Assembly (NCBI RefSeq): GCF_015693305.1
Contig: NZ_CP065138.1
Coordinates: 248,001-312,000 of the forward strand
DNA: 64,000 nucleotides
Origin: Sphingobium sp. Cam5-1
Lineage (GTDB): Bacteria > Pseudomonadota > Alphaproteobacteria > Sphingomonadales > Sphingomonadaceae
Reading direction: 5' to 3'
The position numbers were made by a program, and so were the translations under genes. Of the stretch, positions 9,103 to 18,867 are shown piece by piece. Below the pieces are notes generated by a model. The model saw only the letters and a program-made list of their open reading frames with translations. It was not told the DNA's origin and did no database searches. Every line of letters starts with the position of its first letter. Position 1 is the stretch's first letter.

Positions 9103-10563
9103 ATGAGCATTGAGATCAGCCCACCGCATGTGGACGAGTTGAAGCCTCGCATCGCGGTGATCGGCGTAGGCGGCGCGGGCGGCAACGCCATCGCGAACAT
9201 GATCGCCGCGTCGGTTGAGGGCGTGGATTTCATCGTCGCCAACACCGATGCGCAGGCGCTGAACGCCTCGCCCGCCGAGCGCCGCATTCAGCTCGGGCCC
9301 CAGATCACCGAGGGTCTCGGCGCAGGATCGCGTCCGGAAATCGGCAAGGCAGCGGCTGAGGAAACCATCGCATCGGTTGAGGACGCGCTGAATGGCGCGC
9401 ACATGTGCTTCATCGCCGCTGGTATGGGCGGCGGCACCGGAACCGGCGCTGCGCCCGTCATCGCCAAGGCGGCGCGCGACAAGGGCATCCTGACCGTCGG
9501 CGTGGTGACCAAGCCCTTCACCTTCGAGGGCAATCGCCGCATGAAGTCCGCCGAGAGCGGCATCGAGGAACTGCAAAAGCATGTCGATACCCTCATCGTC
9601 ATTCCGAACCAGAACCTGTTCCTGATCGCGAACCCGAACACCACCTTCAAGGAAGCCTTCCAGATGGCTGACGAGGTGTTGCAGCAGGGCGTTCGCGGCA
9701 TCACCGATCTCATGGTCATGCCGGGCCTCATCAACCTCGACTTCGCCGACGTCCGTTCCGTGATGGGCGAAATGGGCAAGGCAATGATGGGCACCGGCGA
9801 AGCCGAAGGCGACGGCCGTGCGCTTCAGGCGGCGGAAAAGGCGATTGCCAACCCGCTGCTCGACGGCGTGTCGATGCGCGGCGCGAAGGGCGTCATCGTT
9901 TCCATCGTGGGCGGCGACGACATGCGCCTGATGGAAGTCGATGAAGCCGCCAATCACATTCGCGAACTGGTTGATCCGGACGCGAACATCATCTGGGGTT
10001 CGGCCTTCAATGACGGTCTCAATGGCAAGATCCGCGTTTCGGTTGTTGCCACTGGTATCGATAGCGAAGCAACCGGTGGCGCCGCGCCGCTGACCCAGCC
10101 GTTCAGCTTCGCCAGCCGTCCGGCTGTCGCCGTTCCTGCCGCAGCGTCGCGCCCGGCTCCGCAGCCTGCTCCGGCCTCAGCCCCCGAAGCCGAGCCCGAA
10201 ACGCTCGAACTCGATGTGCCTGCCGCGCCCGAACCTGCGCCGATCGCTGCGCCGGTCGAGGAACGGGCCGCCGCAGCGCCCCGGCCTGCCCCGGCGGCTG
10301 CCTCCGCGCGTCCTGCTGCCGTGTTTTCGGACGAGGACCCGTCGCAGGATGAACTGCTGCTCGGCGCAGAGGAAGTCGAAGCACAGCCTGCACCGGCACC
10401 GGCTCCCGCGCCTCAGGCTGCGCCGCGCGCTGCTTCTGGTGGAACCCTGTTCGAACGTATGGCCGGTCTCACGCGAGGTTCCGACAAGAATGCCGGACTG
10501 AGCGACGATGCCGGATCGACGCCCGACATTCCGCGCTTCCTCAACCGTCAAAGCAACCAGTAA
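9103..10563 (+). CDS. ftsZ: Cell division GTPase FtsZ
   Basis: FtsZ is the tubulin homologue that forms the Z-ring. The GTPase core occupies about residues 10-320, with the tubulin signature GGGTGTG in [19 protein letters not shown] and the T7-loop region [12 protein letters not shown] long Pro/Ala/Glu-rich disordered linker follows (about residues 325-450), then the conserved tail peptide DIPRFLNRQ that binds FtsA. At 486 residues it is long because of the linker, as is common in alphaproteobacteria. GGAGGG at 9086-9091 precedes the start. The 110-base A/T-richer gap before it probably holds a promoter, but I could not fix its boxes. Confidence 0.98.
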   Translation: MSIEISPPHVDELKPRIAVIGVGGAGGNAIANMIAASVEGVDFIVANTDAQALNASPAERRIQLGPQITEGLGAGSRPEIGKAAAEETIASVEDALNGAHMCFIAAGMGGGTGTGAAPVIAKAARDKGILTVGVVTKPFTFEGNRRMKSAESGIEELQKHVDTLIVIPNQNLFLIANPNTTFKEAFQMADEVLQQGVRGITDLMVMPGLINLDFADVRSVMGEMGKAMMGTGEAEGDGRALQAAEKAIANPLLDGVSMRGAKGVIVSIVGGDDMRLMEVDEAANHIRELVDPDANIIWGSAFNDGLNGKIRVSVVATGIDSEATGGAAPLTQPFSFASRPAVAVPAAASRPAPQPAPASAPEAEPETLELDVPAAPEPAPIAAPVEERAAAAPRPAPAAASARPAAVFSDEDPSQDELLLGAEEVEAQPAPAPAPAPQAAPRAASGGTLFERMAGLTRGSDKNAGLSDDAGSTPDIPRFLNRQSNQ

Positions 10564-10594
10564 GACGGCGGTCCATAGGCTGTCTTATGTTTTG

Positions 10595-10642
10595 AAGCGC
10601 GCCATCGGCTGCATCGGGCGGCCGGGCGCGCTTTATCTTTCG
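10595..10642 (+). terminator. Candidate terminator after ftsZ
   Basis: Arms AAGCGCGCC (10595-10603) and GGCGCGCTT (10625-10633) can pair over a GC-rich loop, and TATCTTT follows. It lies 32 bases after the ftsZ stop. The T tract is interrupted, so it may be a weak terminator or an mRNA-stabilising hairpin. Confidence 0.5.
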
Positions 10643-10683
10643 ATAAATTTCCCATTCACGCATCGATCCGGTAAAGGGCTAGT

Positions 10684-11565
10684 GTGAAACGCTCAGCTTT
10701 ATGGATCCTTGGCGGCCTGCTCCTGACGGGAACCGCCCAGGCACAGCCCGCCCAGATCCAATCGATCAGGCCGTCAGGCGCTGAAAATCTCAGCCGGAAC
10801 CTGTCTCGCCTCGCATCCAATCCTCGCGACGTCGATGCGCTGGTCGGTGCGGGTGAGGCTGCGATCGAGATGGACGACATGCGCGCGGCGGCGGGCTTCT
10901 TCTCGCGTGCCGATGCGATCCAGCCGAATAACGGGCGAGTGAAGGCCGGGCTTGGCCGGGTTGCGCTCAAGGCGCAAAATCCCGCCGAGGCGTTGCGCCT
11001 GTTCGATCAGGCTACCCGTCTCGGCTATGGCGAGGCGACGTTGTTGGCGGACCGTGGCCTTGCGCGGGACATGACCGGCGATCAGGCCGGGGCTCAGCGG
11101 GATTATCAGGCCGCGCTCAAGCGTGTCCCTGACGATGCCGAACTCATCTATCGCTATGCCGCGTCGCTGGGGATTTCGGGTCAGGTCGATGCGGCCGAGA
11201 AGACGCTCCAGCCGCTGCTGTATAAGGGCGACCGCGCCGCGTGGCGATACCGCGCGTTCATCCTGGCGATGAACAACAAACAGGCCGAGGCGCGAAAGAT
11301 CGCCAGCCAGACGCTGCCCGCGCAACTTGCCGCAGCCTTGGCGCCCTATATGGAGAAGATGCCCTATCTCACCCCGGCGCAGAAAGCGGCGGCGGTGCAT
11401 TTCGGACACTTCCCGACCAATGTGGGTACGTCGCTGGCGGCTGCGACGCCCCGGCCTTCCGCGCCAACGGTGGCCCCGACTCCAACTCAGGCAGCACCCC
11501 CGGCCCCGCGCAGCCCGCCATCCCGGCGGCGCGCGCGCAAATACAGCCAACCCGACCGTCGATAG
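10684..11565 (+). CDS. TPR-repeat exported protein, N-terminal part of a split TPR/SPOR gene
   Basis: The start is a GTG at 10684, giving MKRSALWILGGLLLTGTA followed by an A-Q-A signal peptidase site, so the protein is exported. Several tetratricopeptide-like helical repeats follow (about residues 35-240), where the sequence repeatedly shows small residues in AxxxGLGR-like patterns. From about base 11,490 the frame becomes Pro/Arg-rich and then stops, while the frame one base back continues as a Pro/Ala linker and SPOR domain (next entry). I read the two as one gene of about 559 residues broken by a one-base indel, with the five-C run at 11497-11501 the likeliest site. Proteins of this TPR plus SPOR layout act in the periplasm, often at division sites. 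The position after ftsZ fits, but the precise role is inferred. Confidence 0.75.
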   Translation: MKRSALWILGGLLLTGTAQAQPAQIQSIRPSGAENLSRNLSRLASNPRDVDALVGAGEAAIEMDDMRAAAGFFSRADAIQPNNGRVKAGLGRVALKAQNPAEALRLFDQATRLGYGEATLLADRGLARDMTGDQAGAQRDYQAALKRVPDDAELIYRYAASLGISGQVDAAEKTLQPLLYKGDRAAWRYRAFILAMNNKQAEARKIASQTLPAQLAAALAPYMEKMPYLTPAQKAAAVHFGHFPTNVGTSLAAATPRPSAPTVAPTPTQAAPPAPRSPPSRRRARKYSQPDRR

Positions 11566-12362
11566 CGGCCACGCCAACGCCACCCGCGCCGTCCGCCCGC
11601 CCGGCGCCTGCCAGCCCCGCGCCCTCCACTTTCGCGCAGACATCAACTGAAACACGCCCGGCACAGGTACAGGGGCCGCCCGACCCGCTTCCGGCGCCGG
11701 CCACCCGCCCGGCCGCCTCGCTGGCCGCTCCCGCAAGCCAGCCCCGCGCCCCCGCACCAGCAGCCGTTCCAGCGTCGCAGCAGCCCGCCGCTCCACCCGT
11801 CCAGCGCCAGCAGCCCGATCCGCAAGCGACCCGGACGTTGGCCGACATCATCCATGCCATCGATGTTCCCGACTCCGAACGCCAGGCGAGCGTAGCCGCT
11901 GTCGATCTGTCCGAGATCGAAGCGCTTCAGGCCGCCCGCCGCGCCGAACGTCAAGCCGCGGCGGACAAGGCGAAGAAGGCAGCCGCTACGGCAAAAGAAA
12001 AGGCCGACGCAGCAGCCAAGGCCAAAGCGAAAGCCGAAGCTGACGCCAAGGCGAAGAAAGCCGCCGAGGAAAAGGCGCGGCTCGCCGCCAATCCCTCGCG
12101 CAACTGGGTGCAAATCGGCACAGGTGCCAACCGCAATGCACTGGGCTTCACGCTTAAAGCTCTTCGCCGGAAATATGATGCTGTTGCGCCGCAGGACGGT
12201 TGGGTCGCCAGCTGGGGCCGTACCAACCGCCTGCTGATCGGTCCCTTCGCCAGCTTCACGCGCGCCAAGACGGTGGAAGCGAAGCTGAAGTCCGCCGGTG
12301 CCGATGCCTTCGCCTGGCAAAGCGACGCGGGCGAGGTGGTCGAACAGCTCGGAGGCAAGTAA
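11241..12362 (+). CDS. SPOR-domain protein, C-terminal part of the split TPR/SPOR gene
   Basis: The frame is open from 11241, but roughly the first 86 codons only shadow the TPR gene; meaningful sequence starts near 11,500. It reads a long Pro/Ala-rich linker, then an Ala/Lys/Glu-rich coiled-coil stretch (about residues 235-285), then a C-terminal SPOR domain beginning [15 protein letters not shown] and containing [23 protein letters not shown] domains bind denuded glycan strands at the septum. The stretch has no start codon of its own with a convincing ribosome binding site near 11,500, so I treat it as the remainder of the upstream gene. If the indel is real in the cell, the SPOR domain would not be made. 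Confidence 0.72.
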   Translation: MAIPRVHPGDEQQTGRGAKDRQPDAARATCRSLGALYGEDALSHPGAESGGGAFRTLPDQCGYVAGGCDAPAFRANGGPDSNSGSTPGPAQPAIPAARAQIQPTRPSIAATPTPPAPSARPAPASPAPSTFAQTSTETRPAQVQGPPDPLPAPATRPAASLAAPASQPRAPAPAAVPASQQPAAPPVQRQQPDPQATRTLADIIHAIDVPDSERQASVAAVDLSEIEALQAARRAERQAAADKAKKAAATAKEKADAAAKAKAKAEADAKAKKAAEEKARLAANPSRNWVQIGTGANRNALGFTLKALRRKYDAVAPQDGWVASWGRTNRLLIGPFASFTRAKTVEAKLKSAGADAFAWQSDAGEVVEQLGGK

Positions 12363-12372
12363 GGGCGTCCAG

Positions 12373-13530
12373 ATGACGACGCTCGCCCCCTATGCCTCGC
12401 ACCCCGGCCGCAGCCGTGGCCGCCTGCATCCCGAAGCGGGAGGCGAGACGCGTGGTCCCCGTGACATCTTCCAGCGCGACCGCGATCGTATCATCCATTC
12501 CATCGCCTTCCGCAGGTTGCGGCATAAGACGCAGGTGTTCGTGTCCCCCGATGGTGATCATTTCCGTGTCCGCCTGACCCACAGTCTGGAGGTTGCGCAG
12601 ATCGGCCGGACGACAGCGCGCACCCTGGGGCTGAATGAGGATCTGACCGAGGCACTCTGCCTCGCCCACGACATCGGCCATCCGCCCTTCGGCCATGCGG
12701 GCGAAGACGCGCTGGAAGCGGCGCTGGATGATCATGGCGGCTTCGATCACAACGCGCACACCTTGCGCACGCTTATGCTGCTTGAATCGCCTTATCCCTG
12801 TTTCCAGGGGCTGAATCTCAGTTGGGAGATGCTGGAGGGCCTCGCCAAGCATAATGGTCCCGTCGATCATCCCGGCTGGGCGATGCGGGAAGTCGATGCG
12901 CTCTTCCCGCTGGAGCTGTCGTCTCACGCCTCGCTGGAGGCGCAGCTGGCGGCGATCGCCGACGATATCGCTTATGACAATCACGACATTGACGATGGCC
13001 TGCGCGCTGGGTTGCTTACATTGGATCAGCTGCTTGCCGTGCCCGTCGTCAAACATTGCTGGGACCGGGTGCGCGCCCGCTATCCGGACATTCCGCAGGA
13101 TCGCCTGCTTCGCGAACTGGTGCGGGAACAGATCGGCCTCATGGCGAACGATCTCATCGCTTCCACCCGGCGGAACATCGCCGAAGCCCGCGTCGAAACG
13201 GTCGAGGATGTGCGATCCGCCGGGCGCCCTCTGGTCTGCTTCTCGCCTGAACTCGCGGCGCAGGAACGCGACCTCAAGCGCTTCATGTACGCGTCGCTTT
13301 ATCATCATCCATCGCAACTCGCCGCCGCGAACCGTGCGCGGATCATCGTGCGTGACCTGTTCCGGGCCTATCAGCAACAGCCTGAACTCATGCCGTCCGA
13401 ATGGCAGGACGATCGCCTGCTGAACGAGCCGGGCCGCAGCAGGCATATCGGCGACTTCATCGCGGGCATGACCGATCGTTATGCGGAAAAGCGCCATGCG
13501 GAAATCTTTGGAGAGATGGCCCTCGCCTGA
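12373..13530 (+). CDS. dgt: Deoxyguanosinetriphosphate triphosphohydrolase-like protein (HD domain)
   Basis: Members hydrolyse dNTPs to the nucleoside and triphosphate and help set dNTP pools. The 385-residue product shows the HD metal-binding pattern: H in [13 protein letters not shown], then [18 protein letters not shown] with the HD pair and the following histidine. The N-terminal [19 protein letters not shown] motif (here [20 protein letters not shown]) is typical of the type 2 subfamily. The start at 12373 is chosen over the in-frame 12298, which lies inside the previous gene. The gene sits ten bases after the SPOR gene stop, so both are probably cotranscribed. Confidence 0.9.
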   Translation: MTTLAPYASHPGRSRGRLHPEAGGETRGPRDIFQRDRDRIIHSIAFRRLRHKTQVFVSPDGDHFRVRLTHSLEVAQIGRTTARTLGLNEDLTEALCLAHDIGHPPFGHAGEDALEAALDDHGGFDHNAHTLRTLMLLESPYPCFQGLNLSWEMLEGLAKHNGPVDHPGWAMREVDALFPLELSSHASLEAQLAAIADDIAYDNHDIDDGLRAGLLTLDQLLAVPVVKHCWDRVRARYPDIPQDRLLRELVREQIGLMANDLIASTRRNIAEARVETVEDVRSAGRPLVCFSPELAAQERDLKRFMYASLYHHPSQLAAANRARIIVRDLFRAYQQQPELMPSEWQDDRLLNEPGRSRHIGDFIAGMTDRYAEKRHAEIFGEMALA

Positions 13531-13576
13531 AGCGACGGTTGCGCTCGCCCTGAACGCGTCCTAGCCTTCGCTCAAC

Positions 13577-13870
13577 ATGGCCCTTCACCCACAAATCGCC
13601 GCGCTTGCCGCCGGGTTGGAAGACCTCGCCGCATTCCTGCGCAGCCGGGGTGATCGCAAATGGTCGGGCCGGGTAGAGTTGTGCGCCCATCTCGTGGCTG
13701 ATTCCAACTTCACCGGGGTCGAGCATTTCCTGCGCCTGTTCGAGGGCGAGGATAGTCTTAGCCAGCTGATTCTGGGGGATCCTGCGGCGGATGCCCGGTT
13801 GGACGAACTGCGCAAGATGACGCGCACCCTCGCCGATCGGTTGGCGAGGGAAGAACGGGCAACCGATTGA
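13577..13870 (+). CDS. Small conserved-type protein of unknown function
   Basis: A 97-residue, mostly helical, acidic soluble protein starting MALHPQIAALAAGLEDLAA, with no signal peptide or membrane segment. It has the codon bias of its neighbours and lies between dgt and the glycine riboswitch on the same strand. I do not recognise a named family, so no function is proposed. No strong ribosome binding site is visible before the ATG. Confidence 0.6.
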   Translation: MALHPQIAALAAGLEDLAAFLRSRGDRKWSGRVELCAHLVADSNFTGVEHFLRLFEGEDSLSQLILGDPAADARLDELRKMTRTLADRLAREERATD

Positions 13871-13940
13871 GCAATTGACGCCGCCTCCCATTTCCCGCAA
13901 TGCGAGAGGGTCACCGGCGCCCGATAGATTCGGGTCCGGA

Positions 13941-14142
13941 CATGATGCGGGAGAGCATGGGAAGCCTTTCAGGCCACCCCGTCGCCGAAGGAGCAACCGC
14001 CCCGGAATCTCTCAGGCCAAAGGACCGCATCATGGGCAGGCACTCTGGAAAGCGGACGGGTCACTCCGTCCCACCGAAGGGGTAAGCCATCCGGTCGCTG
14101 GACTGGTGGTCAAAGCTCTCAGGTTCCGTGACAGAGGGGGTG
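13941..14142 (+). ncRNA. Tandem glycine riboswitch upstream of gcvT
   Basis: Two glycine aptamers lie head to tail. Aptamer 1 (about 13944-14031) has the GCGGGAGAG entry, the GCCGAAGGAGCAA core and TCTCAGGCCAAAGGACCGC. Aptamer 2 (about 14038-14140) has CACTCTGGAAAG, CACCGAAGGGGTAAG and GCTCTCAGGTTCCGTGACAG. A short linker joins them, as in the cooperative class. It is 70 bases upstream of gcvT, where the class normally turns on glycine cleavage when glycine is abundant. A TTGACG at 13875-13880 could be the -35 box of its promoter; the -10 box is weak. Confidence 0.93.
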
Positions 14143-14212
14143 GCAGACGCCGGGATTCCGATTCCGGATCATTAGTCTGTCGCCATGAACCCTGCCACGA
14201 AAGGCCGCTCTC

Positions 14213-15364
14213 ATGTCCGGCAATGACGACATCGCCCATATCGAAGAAGAATTGCCGCTGCAGAACTTGCCGCTCGACGCCTGGCATCGCGCCAAGGGCG
14301 CGCGCATGGTCGGCTTTGCGGGCTATCATATGCCCATCCAATATGAAGGCATCATGGCCGAACATGCCTGGACGCGCGAGCATGCCGGGCTGTTCGACGT
14401 CAGCCATATGGGTCAACTCACCTTTTCCGGTGAGGGCGTTGACGAGGCGCTTGAACATTTGCTGCCGAGCGACATCAAGGGTCTGAAGCCCTTTCGCCAG
14501 CGTTACTCGATGCTGCTCGATCAAGAGGGCGGCATCCTCGACGACCTCATGGTCTCGCGCCTTGGTGCGGGGGCGTTTGACGGCGCGGACGTCTATATGG
14601 TCGTCAATGGCGCGACCAAATATGACGATATGGGCTGGATGATCGAACATCTGCCTGATGAGGTCGTCATGAACCATATGGATGAGCAGGCGCTGCTCGC
14701 CCTGCAGGGTCCTGAAGCGGGCGAGGCGCTGGCCAGCCTGATCCCCGGCACCGCAGACCTCCTTTTCATGCAATCGGGCCTTTTCACCTGGCGCGGCGTT
14801 CCGCTGTGGGTCAGCCGTTCCGGTTATACGGGCGAAGACGGGTTCGAAATCAGCGTTCCCGCCGCCGATGTCGCGCTGCTGGCCGATGCGCTATGCGCCT
14901 TGCCACAGGTAAAGCCGATCGGGCTGGGCGCGCGCGATTCGCTTCGGCTTGAAGCGGGACTCCCTCTTTACGGCCACGACTTGACGCCCGCTGTCAGCAC
15001 CATCGGCGCGGATCTTGGCTTTGCAATCCAGAAGCGCCGTCGGGAGGAGGGCGGCTTCATCGGTCATGCGCGGGTTATGAAGGAACTGGCCGACGGGCCG
15101 GGGGCCAAGCGCGTGGGCCTGAAGATCGAAGGCCGCCTGCCCGCCCGCGAAGGGGCGCCCATCTTCGCCGATGGTATCAAGGTGGGAGAGGTGACATCGG
15201 GCGGCTTCGCGCCAACCGTGGGCGCTCCTATCGCCATGGGCTGGGTCAGCCTGCCGCACAGCGCCATCGACACCGCGCTGGAAATCGAAGTGCGCGGCAA
15301 GCGCATCGCGGCGACCGTGGCGCCGATGCCGTTCGTGCCGCACCGTTATCGCCGCAAGGCCTGA
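14213..15364 (+). CDS. gcvT: Glycine cleavage system T protein (aminomethyltransferase)
   Basis: The T protein takes the aminomethyl group from lipoyl-H protein, releases ammonia and gives 5,10-methylene-tetrahydrofolate. The 383-residue product shows the folate-binding GCV_T region with AGLFDVSHMGQL and LQGPEAGEALASL, then SGYTGEDGFEIS, and a C-terminal barrel domain. It is the first gene after the riboswitch, so its expression should rise with glycine. A slightly extended acidic N terminus (about 20 residues) precedes the conserved PLDAWHRAKGARMV. Confidence 0.96.
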   Translation: MSGNDDIAHIEEELPLQNLPLDAWHRAKGARMVGFAGYHMPIQYEGIMAEHAWTREHAGLFDVSHMGQLTFSGEGVDEALEHLLPSDIKGLKPFRQRYSMLLDQEGGILDDLMVSRLGAGAFDGADVYMVVNGATKYDDMGWMIEHLPDEVVMNHMDEQALLALQGPEAGEALASLIPGTADLLFMQSGLFTWRGVPLWVSRSGYTGEDGFEISVPAADVALLADALCALPQVKPIGLGARDSLRLEAGLPLYGHDLTPAVSTIGADLGFAIQKRRREEGGFIGHARVMKELADGPGAKRVGLKIEGRLPAREGAPIFADGIKVGEVTSGGFAPTVGAPIAMGWVSLPHSAIDTALEIEVRGKRIAATVAPMPFVPHRYRRKA

Positions 15365-15423
15365 ATTTCCTGATTTTTTGTTGGTCGTGATTTTCAAGTA
15401 ATCACTCCGAGGGGAGCAGTAAA

Positions 15424-15795
15424 ATGAGCCGTTATTTCACCGACGAACATGAATGGATCGACGTAGAGGGCGAGATCGCCACCGTGGGCATCACCGATTA
15501 TGCTCAGGAGCAGCTGGGCGACATCGTGTTTGTCGAACTGCCTGCGGAGGGCGCAACGTTCGAAAAGGGCGACGATGCCGCCGTCGTTGAATCCGTGAAG
15601 GCCGCTTCGGACGTCTATGCGCCGATTTCCGGCGAGGTCGTCGAAGCAAATGGCGCGCTGGAAGAAGAGCCCGCCCTGGTGAACAGCGACGCCGAAGAGG
15701 ATGGCTGGTTCTTCAAGCTGCGCATCGCCGACGCGAGCGAGCTGGAAGGGCTGATGAACGAAGCTACCTACAAGAAGTTCGTGGCCTCGCTCTAA
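15424..15795 (+). CDS. gcvH: Glycine cleavage system H protein (lipoyl carrier)
   Basis: GcvH shuttles the aminomethyl intermediate between the P, T and L proteins on a lipoyl arm. At 123 residues it has normal length, starts [16 protein letters not shown], and has the lipoylation lysine in [26 protein letters not shown] ribosome binding site lies just before the ATG. It is 59 bases downstream of gcvT and is followed by a large palindromic repeat before gcvPA. Confidence 0.97.
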   Translation: MSRYFTDEHEWIDVEGEIATVGITDYAQEQLGDIVFVELPAEGATFEKGDDAAVVESVKAASDVYAPISGEVVEANGALEEEPALVNSDAEEDGWFFKLRIADASELEGLMNEATYKKFVASL

Positions 15796-15801
15796 AATAA
15801 G

Positions 15802-15928
15802 CCCCTCCCTTTCAAGGGAGGGGGAAGGGGTGGGTCGCGACCGAAGGGAGCGTCCGCCCTCTCACCAAGGAGCAGCGCTCGCTGCGCTCGCGACCCACCC
15901 CCCGACCCCTCCCGCTCGCGGGAGGGGG
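15802..15928. repeat. Long nested palindrome (family C) between gcvH and gcvPA
   Basis: The gap is filled by nested inverted repeats: CCCCTCCCTTTCAAGGGAGG forms a terminal hairpin at 15802-15823, GAAGGGGTGGGTCGCG (15824-15839) pairs with CGCGACCCACCCC (15889-15901), and CCCCTCCCGCTCGCGGGAGG forms a second hairpin (15906-15927). It resembles a MITE- or REP-like unit. It lies inside the gcv operon, so it may act as a transcript processing or attenuation element. The in-frame extension of gcvPA to 15830 is produced by this repeat and is not real coding. Confidence 0.8.
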
Positions 15929-15940
15929 GAGATAATTGAA

Positions 15941-17299
15941 ATGCGCTACCTACCCCTAACCGACACAGACAGGCAGGACATGCTGTCCGTCATCGGCGCG
16001 TCTTCGGTCGATGACCTGTTCGTGGACGTGCCCGCAGAGGCCCGCCTTTCCGGCAAGATTTCGGGACTGCCCGATCATGCCAGCGAACTGGCGGTGGAGC
16101 GTCACATGGCGGCCCTCGCGCGGAAGAATCTGTCGGCGGGGGAAGCGCCTTTCTTCCTCGGCGCGGGCGCATATCGGCATCATGTTCCCGCCAGCGTCGA
16201 TCATCTGATCCAGCGCGGTGAATTCCTGACCGCCTACACGCCCTATCAGCCGGAAATCGCGCAGGGTACGTTGCAGGTGCTGTTCGAATTCCAGACGCAG
16301 GTCGCGCGTCTGCTTGGCTGCGACGTCGCCAACGCCTCCATGTATGACGGCTCGACCGCCTGCTGGGAAGCGATCGGCATGGCCCGCCGCATCACCAAGC
16401 GTGGCAAGGCGATCCTGTCCTCCGGTCTTCACCCGCATTATGTTTCCGTCGCCAACACCATGGCGAAGTTCACCGGCGATGCGTTGGTGCATAAAGCGCC
16501 GACCTTCGACGCTGCCACCGATATCGACGCGTTGATCGCAGGGATCGACAAGGATACGAGCTGCGTCGTCGTCCAATATCCCGACATTCTCGGCCGCATC
16601 ACTGACCTGACCCCGCTCGCCGATGCTGCTCATGAAGCAGGCGCGCTGCTGGTCGCGGTCGTGACCGAGCCTGTGGCTCTGGGCGCGATCAAGGCGCCGG
16701 GTCATATGGGCGCGGACATCGTCGTGGGCGAAGGCCAGTCGATCGGTGTCGGCCTGCAATTCGGCGGACCCTATCTCGGCCTGTTCGCGTGCAAGCAAAA
16801 ATATGTCCGCCAGATGCCCGGCCGCCTTTGTGGCGAGACCGTGGATGCGGCGGGCAAGCGCGGCTTCGTCCTGACCCTTTCGACCCGCGAGCAGCATATC
16901 CGCCGTGAGAAGGCGACATCGAACATCTGCACCAATTCGGGCCTCTGCGCGCTGGCGTTCAGCATCCATATGACGCTGCTGGGCGAAAAGGGCCTGCGGG
17001 ACCTCGCGACACTCAACCATGGCCTCGCAGTTCAGGCAGCCGGGCGTCTGGCCCAGGTGCCGGGCGTCAAGCTGCTCAATGACAGCTTCTTCAACGAGTT
17101 CACCCTGGTCCTGTCGAAGGATGCCCGCGATGTCGTCCGCAACCTCGCCGACAAGGGCGTACTTGGCGGCGTGTCGCTCGGCCGCCTGTTCCCGGATGCG
17201 GCGGAGATCGGCAATGGCCTGGTTGTCGCCGTCACAGAGACCGTGACCGCGGAGGATATCGAAACCTTTGCTCAGGCGCTTGAGGAGGAACTGGCATGA
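15941..17299 (+). CDS. gcvPA: Glycine dehydrogenase (decarboxylating) subunit 1
   Basis: This is the N-terminal half of the P protein, which in many bacteria is split into two subunits forming a heterotetramer; together they decarboxylate glycine and load the H protein. The 452-residue product starts [15 protein letters not shown] and has the family's [14 protein letters not shown] and [18 protein letters not shown] segments. The start at 15941 is the first ATG after the repeat. Its TGA overlaps the gcvPB ATG (ATGA at 17296-17299), which fits equimolar production. Confidence 0.95.
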   Translation: MRYLPLTDTDRQDMLSVIGASSVDDLFVDVPAEARLSGKISGLPDHASELAVERHMAALARKNLSAGEAPFFLGAGAYRHHVPASVDHLIQRGEFLTAYTPYQPEIAQGTLQVLFEFQTQVARLLGCDVANASMYDGSTACWEAIGMARRITKRGKAILSSGLHPHYVSVANTMAKFTGDALVHKAPTFDAATDIDALIAGIDKDTSCVVVQYPDILGRITDLTPLADAAHEAGALLVAVVTEPVALGAIKAPGHMGADIVVGEGQSIGVGLQFGGPYLGLFACKQKYVRQMPGRLCGETVDAAGKRGFVLTLSTREQHIRREKATSNICTNSGLCALAFSIHMTLLGEKGLRDLATLNHGLAVQAAGRLAQVPGVKLLNDSFFNEFTLVLSKDARDVVRNLADKGVLGGVSLGRLFPDAAEIGNGLVVAVTETVTAEDIETFAQALEEELA

Positions 17300-18867
17300 C
17301 CATGCTCAAGGAAGGCCGCCCCACCGCGCCTCAAGCCATCACCGAAGCCGATAGCGCCCCCGTAACCGCCACGGGCAACCGCGCGCTGATGCTGGAGGAA
17401 GCCCTGATCTTCGAGATCGGCTCGACCCAAACCACCGGCGTCGACTTCGCCGATGCCCCCAAGGCCGCTAGCCGCCTTGGCAATCTCGCTCGCACCGAGA
17501 GCATCGGTCTGCCCGGCCTGTCGGAGCAGGAAACGGTGCGCCATTATACCCGCCTCAGCCGCCAGAATTATGCCATCGACCTTGGCTTGTTCCCGCTCGG
17601 CAGCTGCACGATGAAGCACAACCCGCGCCTCAATGAAAAGGTAGCGCGGATGCCCGGTTTTGCCGACCTTCACCCACTTGCCCCACAGTCGACGGTGCAA
17701 GGCGCGCTGGCAGTCATCCATGAACTCGCCGAATGGCTGATCAAGCTGACCGGCATGCACTCGGTCGCGATGAGTCCCAAGGCGGGCGCACATGGTGAAC
17801 TGTGCGGCCTGCTGGCGATCCGCGCCGCGCTCGAAGCCCGTGGCGATGCGCGCAGCGTGATCCTTGTCCCCGAAAGCGCCCATGGCACCAACCCGGCGAC
17901 CGCGGCCTTCTGCGGCTATAAGGTCGAGGATATTCCCGCGACCCCGGATGGCCGCGTCGATCTGGCGGCTCTCAAGGCGCGCCTCGGCCCGGATGTCGCG
18001 GCGGTGATGATTACCAACCCCAACACCTGCGGCCTGTTCGAGCGCGACATGAAGACGATCTCCGACGCGGTTCATGCCGTCGGAGCCTTCGTCTATTGCG
18101 ATGGCGCGAACTTCAACGCCATCGTCGGCCGCGTCCGCCCCGGCGACCTCGGCGTCGATGCGATGCACATCAACCTGCATAAGACCTTCTCCACCCCCCA
18201 TGGCGGCGGTGGTCCCGGCTCCGGCCCGGTGGTGCTCAGCCAGGCGCTCACCCCCTTCGCGCCACTGCCCTTCGTCGAGAAGCAGGACGACAAGTTCGTA
18301 CTGATCGAGGAAGAGACGGCGGACGAACATCATGCCAGCAGCTTCGGCCGCATGGTCGCCTTCCATGGCCAGATGGGCATGTTCACCCGCGCGCTGACCT
18401 ATATCCTCAGCCACGGTGCCGATGGCCTGCGTCAGGTCGCGAGCGACGCCGTGTTGAACGCCAACTACATCCTGCGCAGTTTGGACGATGTGCTGGACGC
18501 ACCGTTCGGGCAGAGTGGCCCTTGCATGCATGAGGCGCTGTTCAGCGACAAGGGGTTCGCCGAAGGCTTCACCACGCTCGACATCGCCAAGGGGCTGATC
18601 GACGAAGGCTTCCACCCGATGACAATGTATTTCCCGTTGGTCGTCCACGGTGCGATGCTGGTCGAACCCACCGAAACGGAAAGCAAGGCCGCGCTCGACC
18701 AGTTCATCATGGCGCTGCGCAGCCTTGCCGAGCGCGCCAAGGCCGGTGACGAAGCGTTGAAGGGCGCACCCTATTTCGCGCCCCGCCGCCGCCTCGACGA
18801 AACCCTTGCGGCGCGCAAGCCAGTCCTTAGCTGGAGCGATCCGGCTCTCGCGAACGCAGCCGAATGA
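17296..18867 (+). CDS. gcvPB: Glycine dehydrogenase (decarboxylating) subunit 2
   Basis: This is the PLP-carrying C-terminal half of the split P protein. The 523-residue product has the PLP lysine in [19 protein letters not shown] and the glycine-rich loop beside it. Other family features are [15 protein letters not shown] and [14 protein letters not shown]. It overlaps gcvPA by four bases and the DUF938 gene by four bases, so gcvPA, gcvPB and the methyltransferase are translationally coupled. Confidence 0.96.
   Translation: MTMLKEGRPTAPQAITEADSAPVTATGNRALMLEEALIFEIGSTQTTGVDFADAPKAASRLGNLARTESIGLPGLSEQETVRHYTRLSRQNYAIDLGLFPLGSCTMKHNPRLNEKVARMPGFADLHPLAPQSTVQGALAVIHELAEWLIKLTGMHSVAMSPKAGAHGELCGLLAIRAALEARGDARSVILVPESAHGTNPATAAFCGYKVEDIPATPDGRVDLAALKARLGPDVAAVMITNPNTCGLFERDMKTISDAVHAVGAFVYCDGANFNAIVGRVRPGDLGVDAMHINLHKTFSTPHGGGGPGSGPVVLSQALTPFAPLPFVEKQDDKFVLIEEETADEHHASSFGRMVAFHGQMGMFTRALTYILSHGADGLRQVASDAVLNANYILRSLDDVLDAPFGQSGPCMHEALFSDKGFAEGFTTLDIAKGLIDEGFHPMTMYFPLVVHGAMLVEPTETESKAALDQFIMALRSLAERAKAGDEALKGAPYFAPRRRLDETLAARKPVLSWSDPALANAAE

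Noticed and set aside
11490..11515. A programmed -1 frameshift site in the TPR/SPOR gene
   Set aside because: The bases around the C run do not form a proper X XXY YYZ slippery heptamer in frame; a simple indel is more likely.
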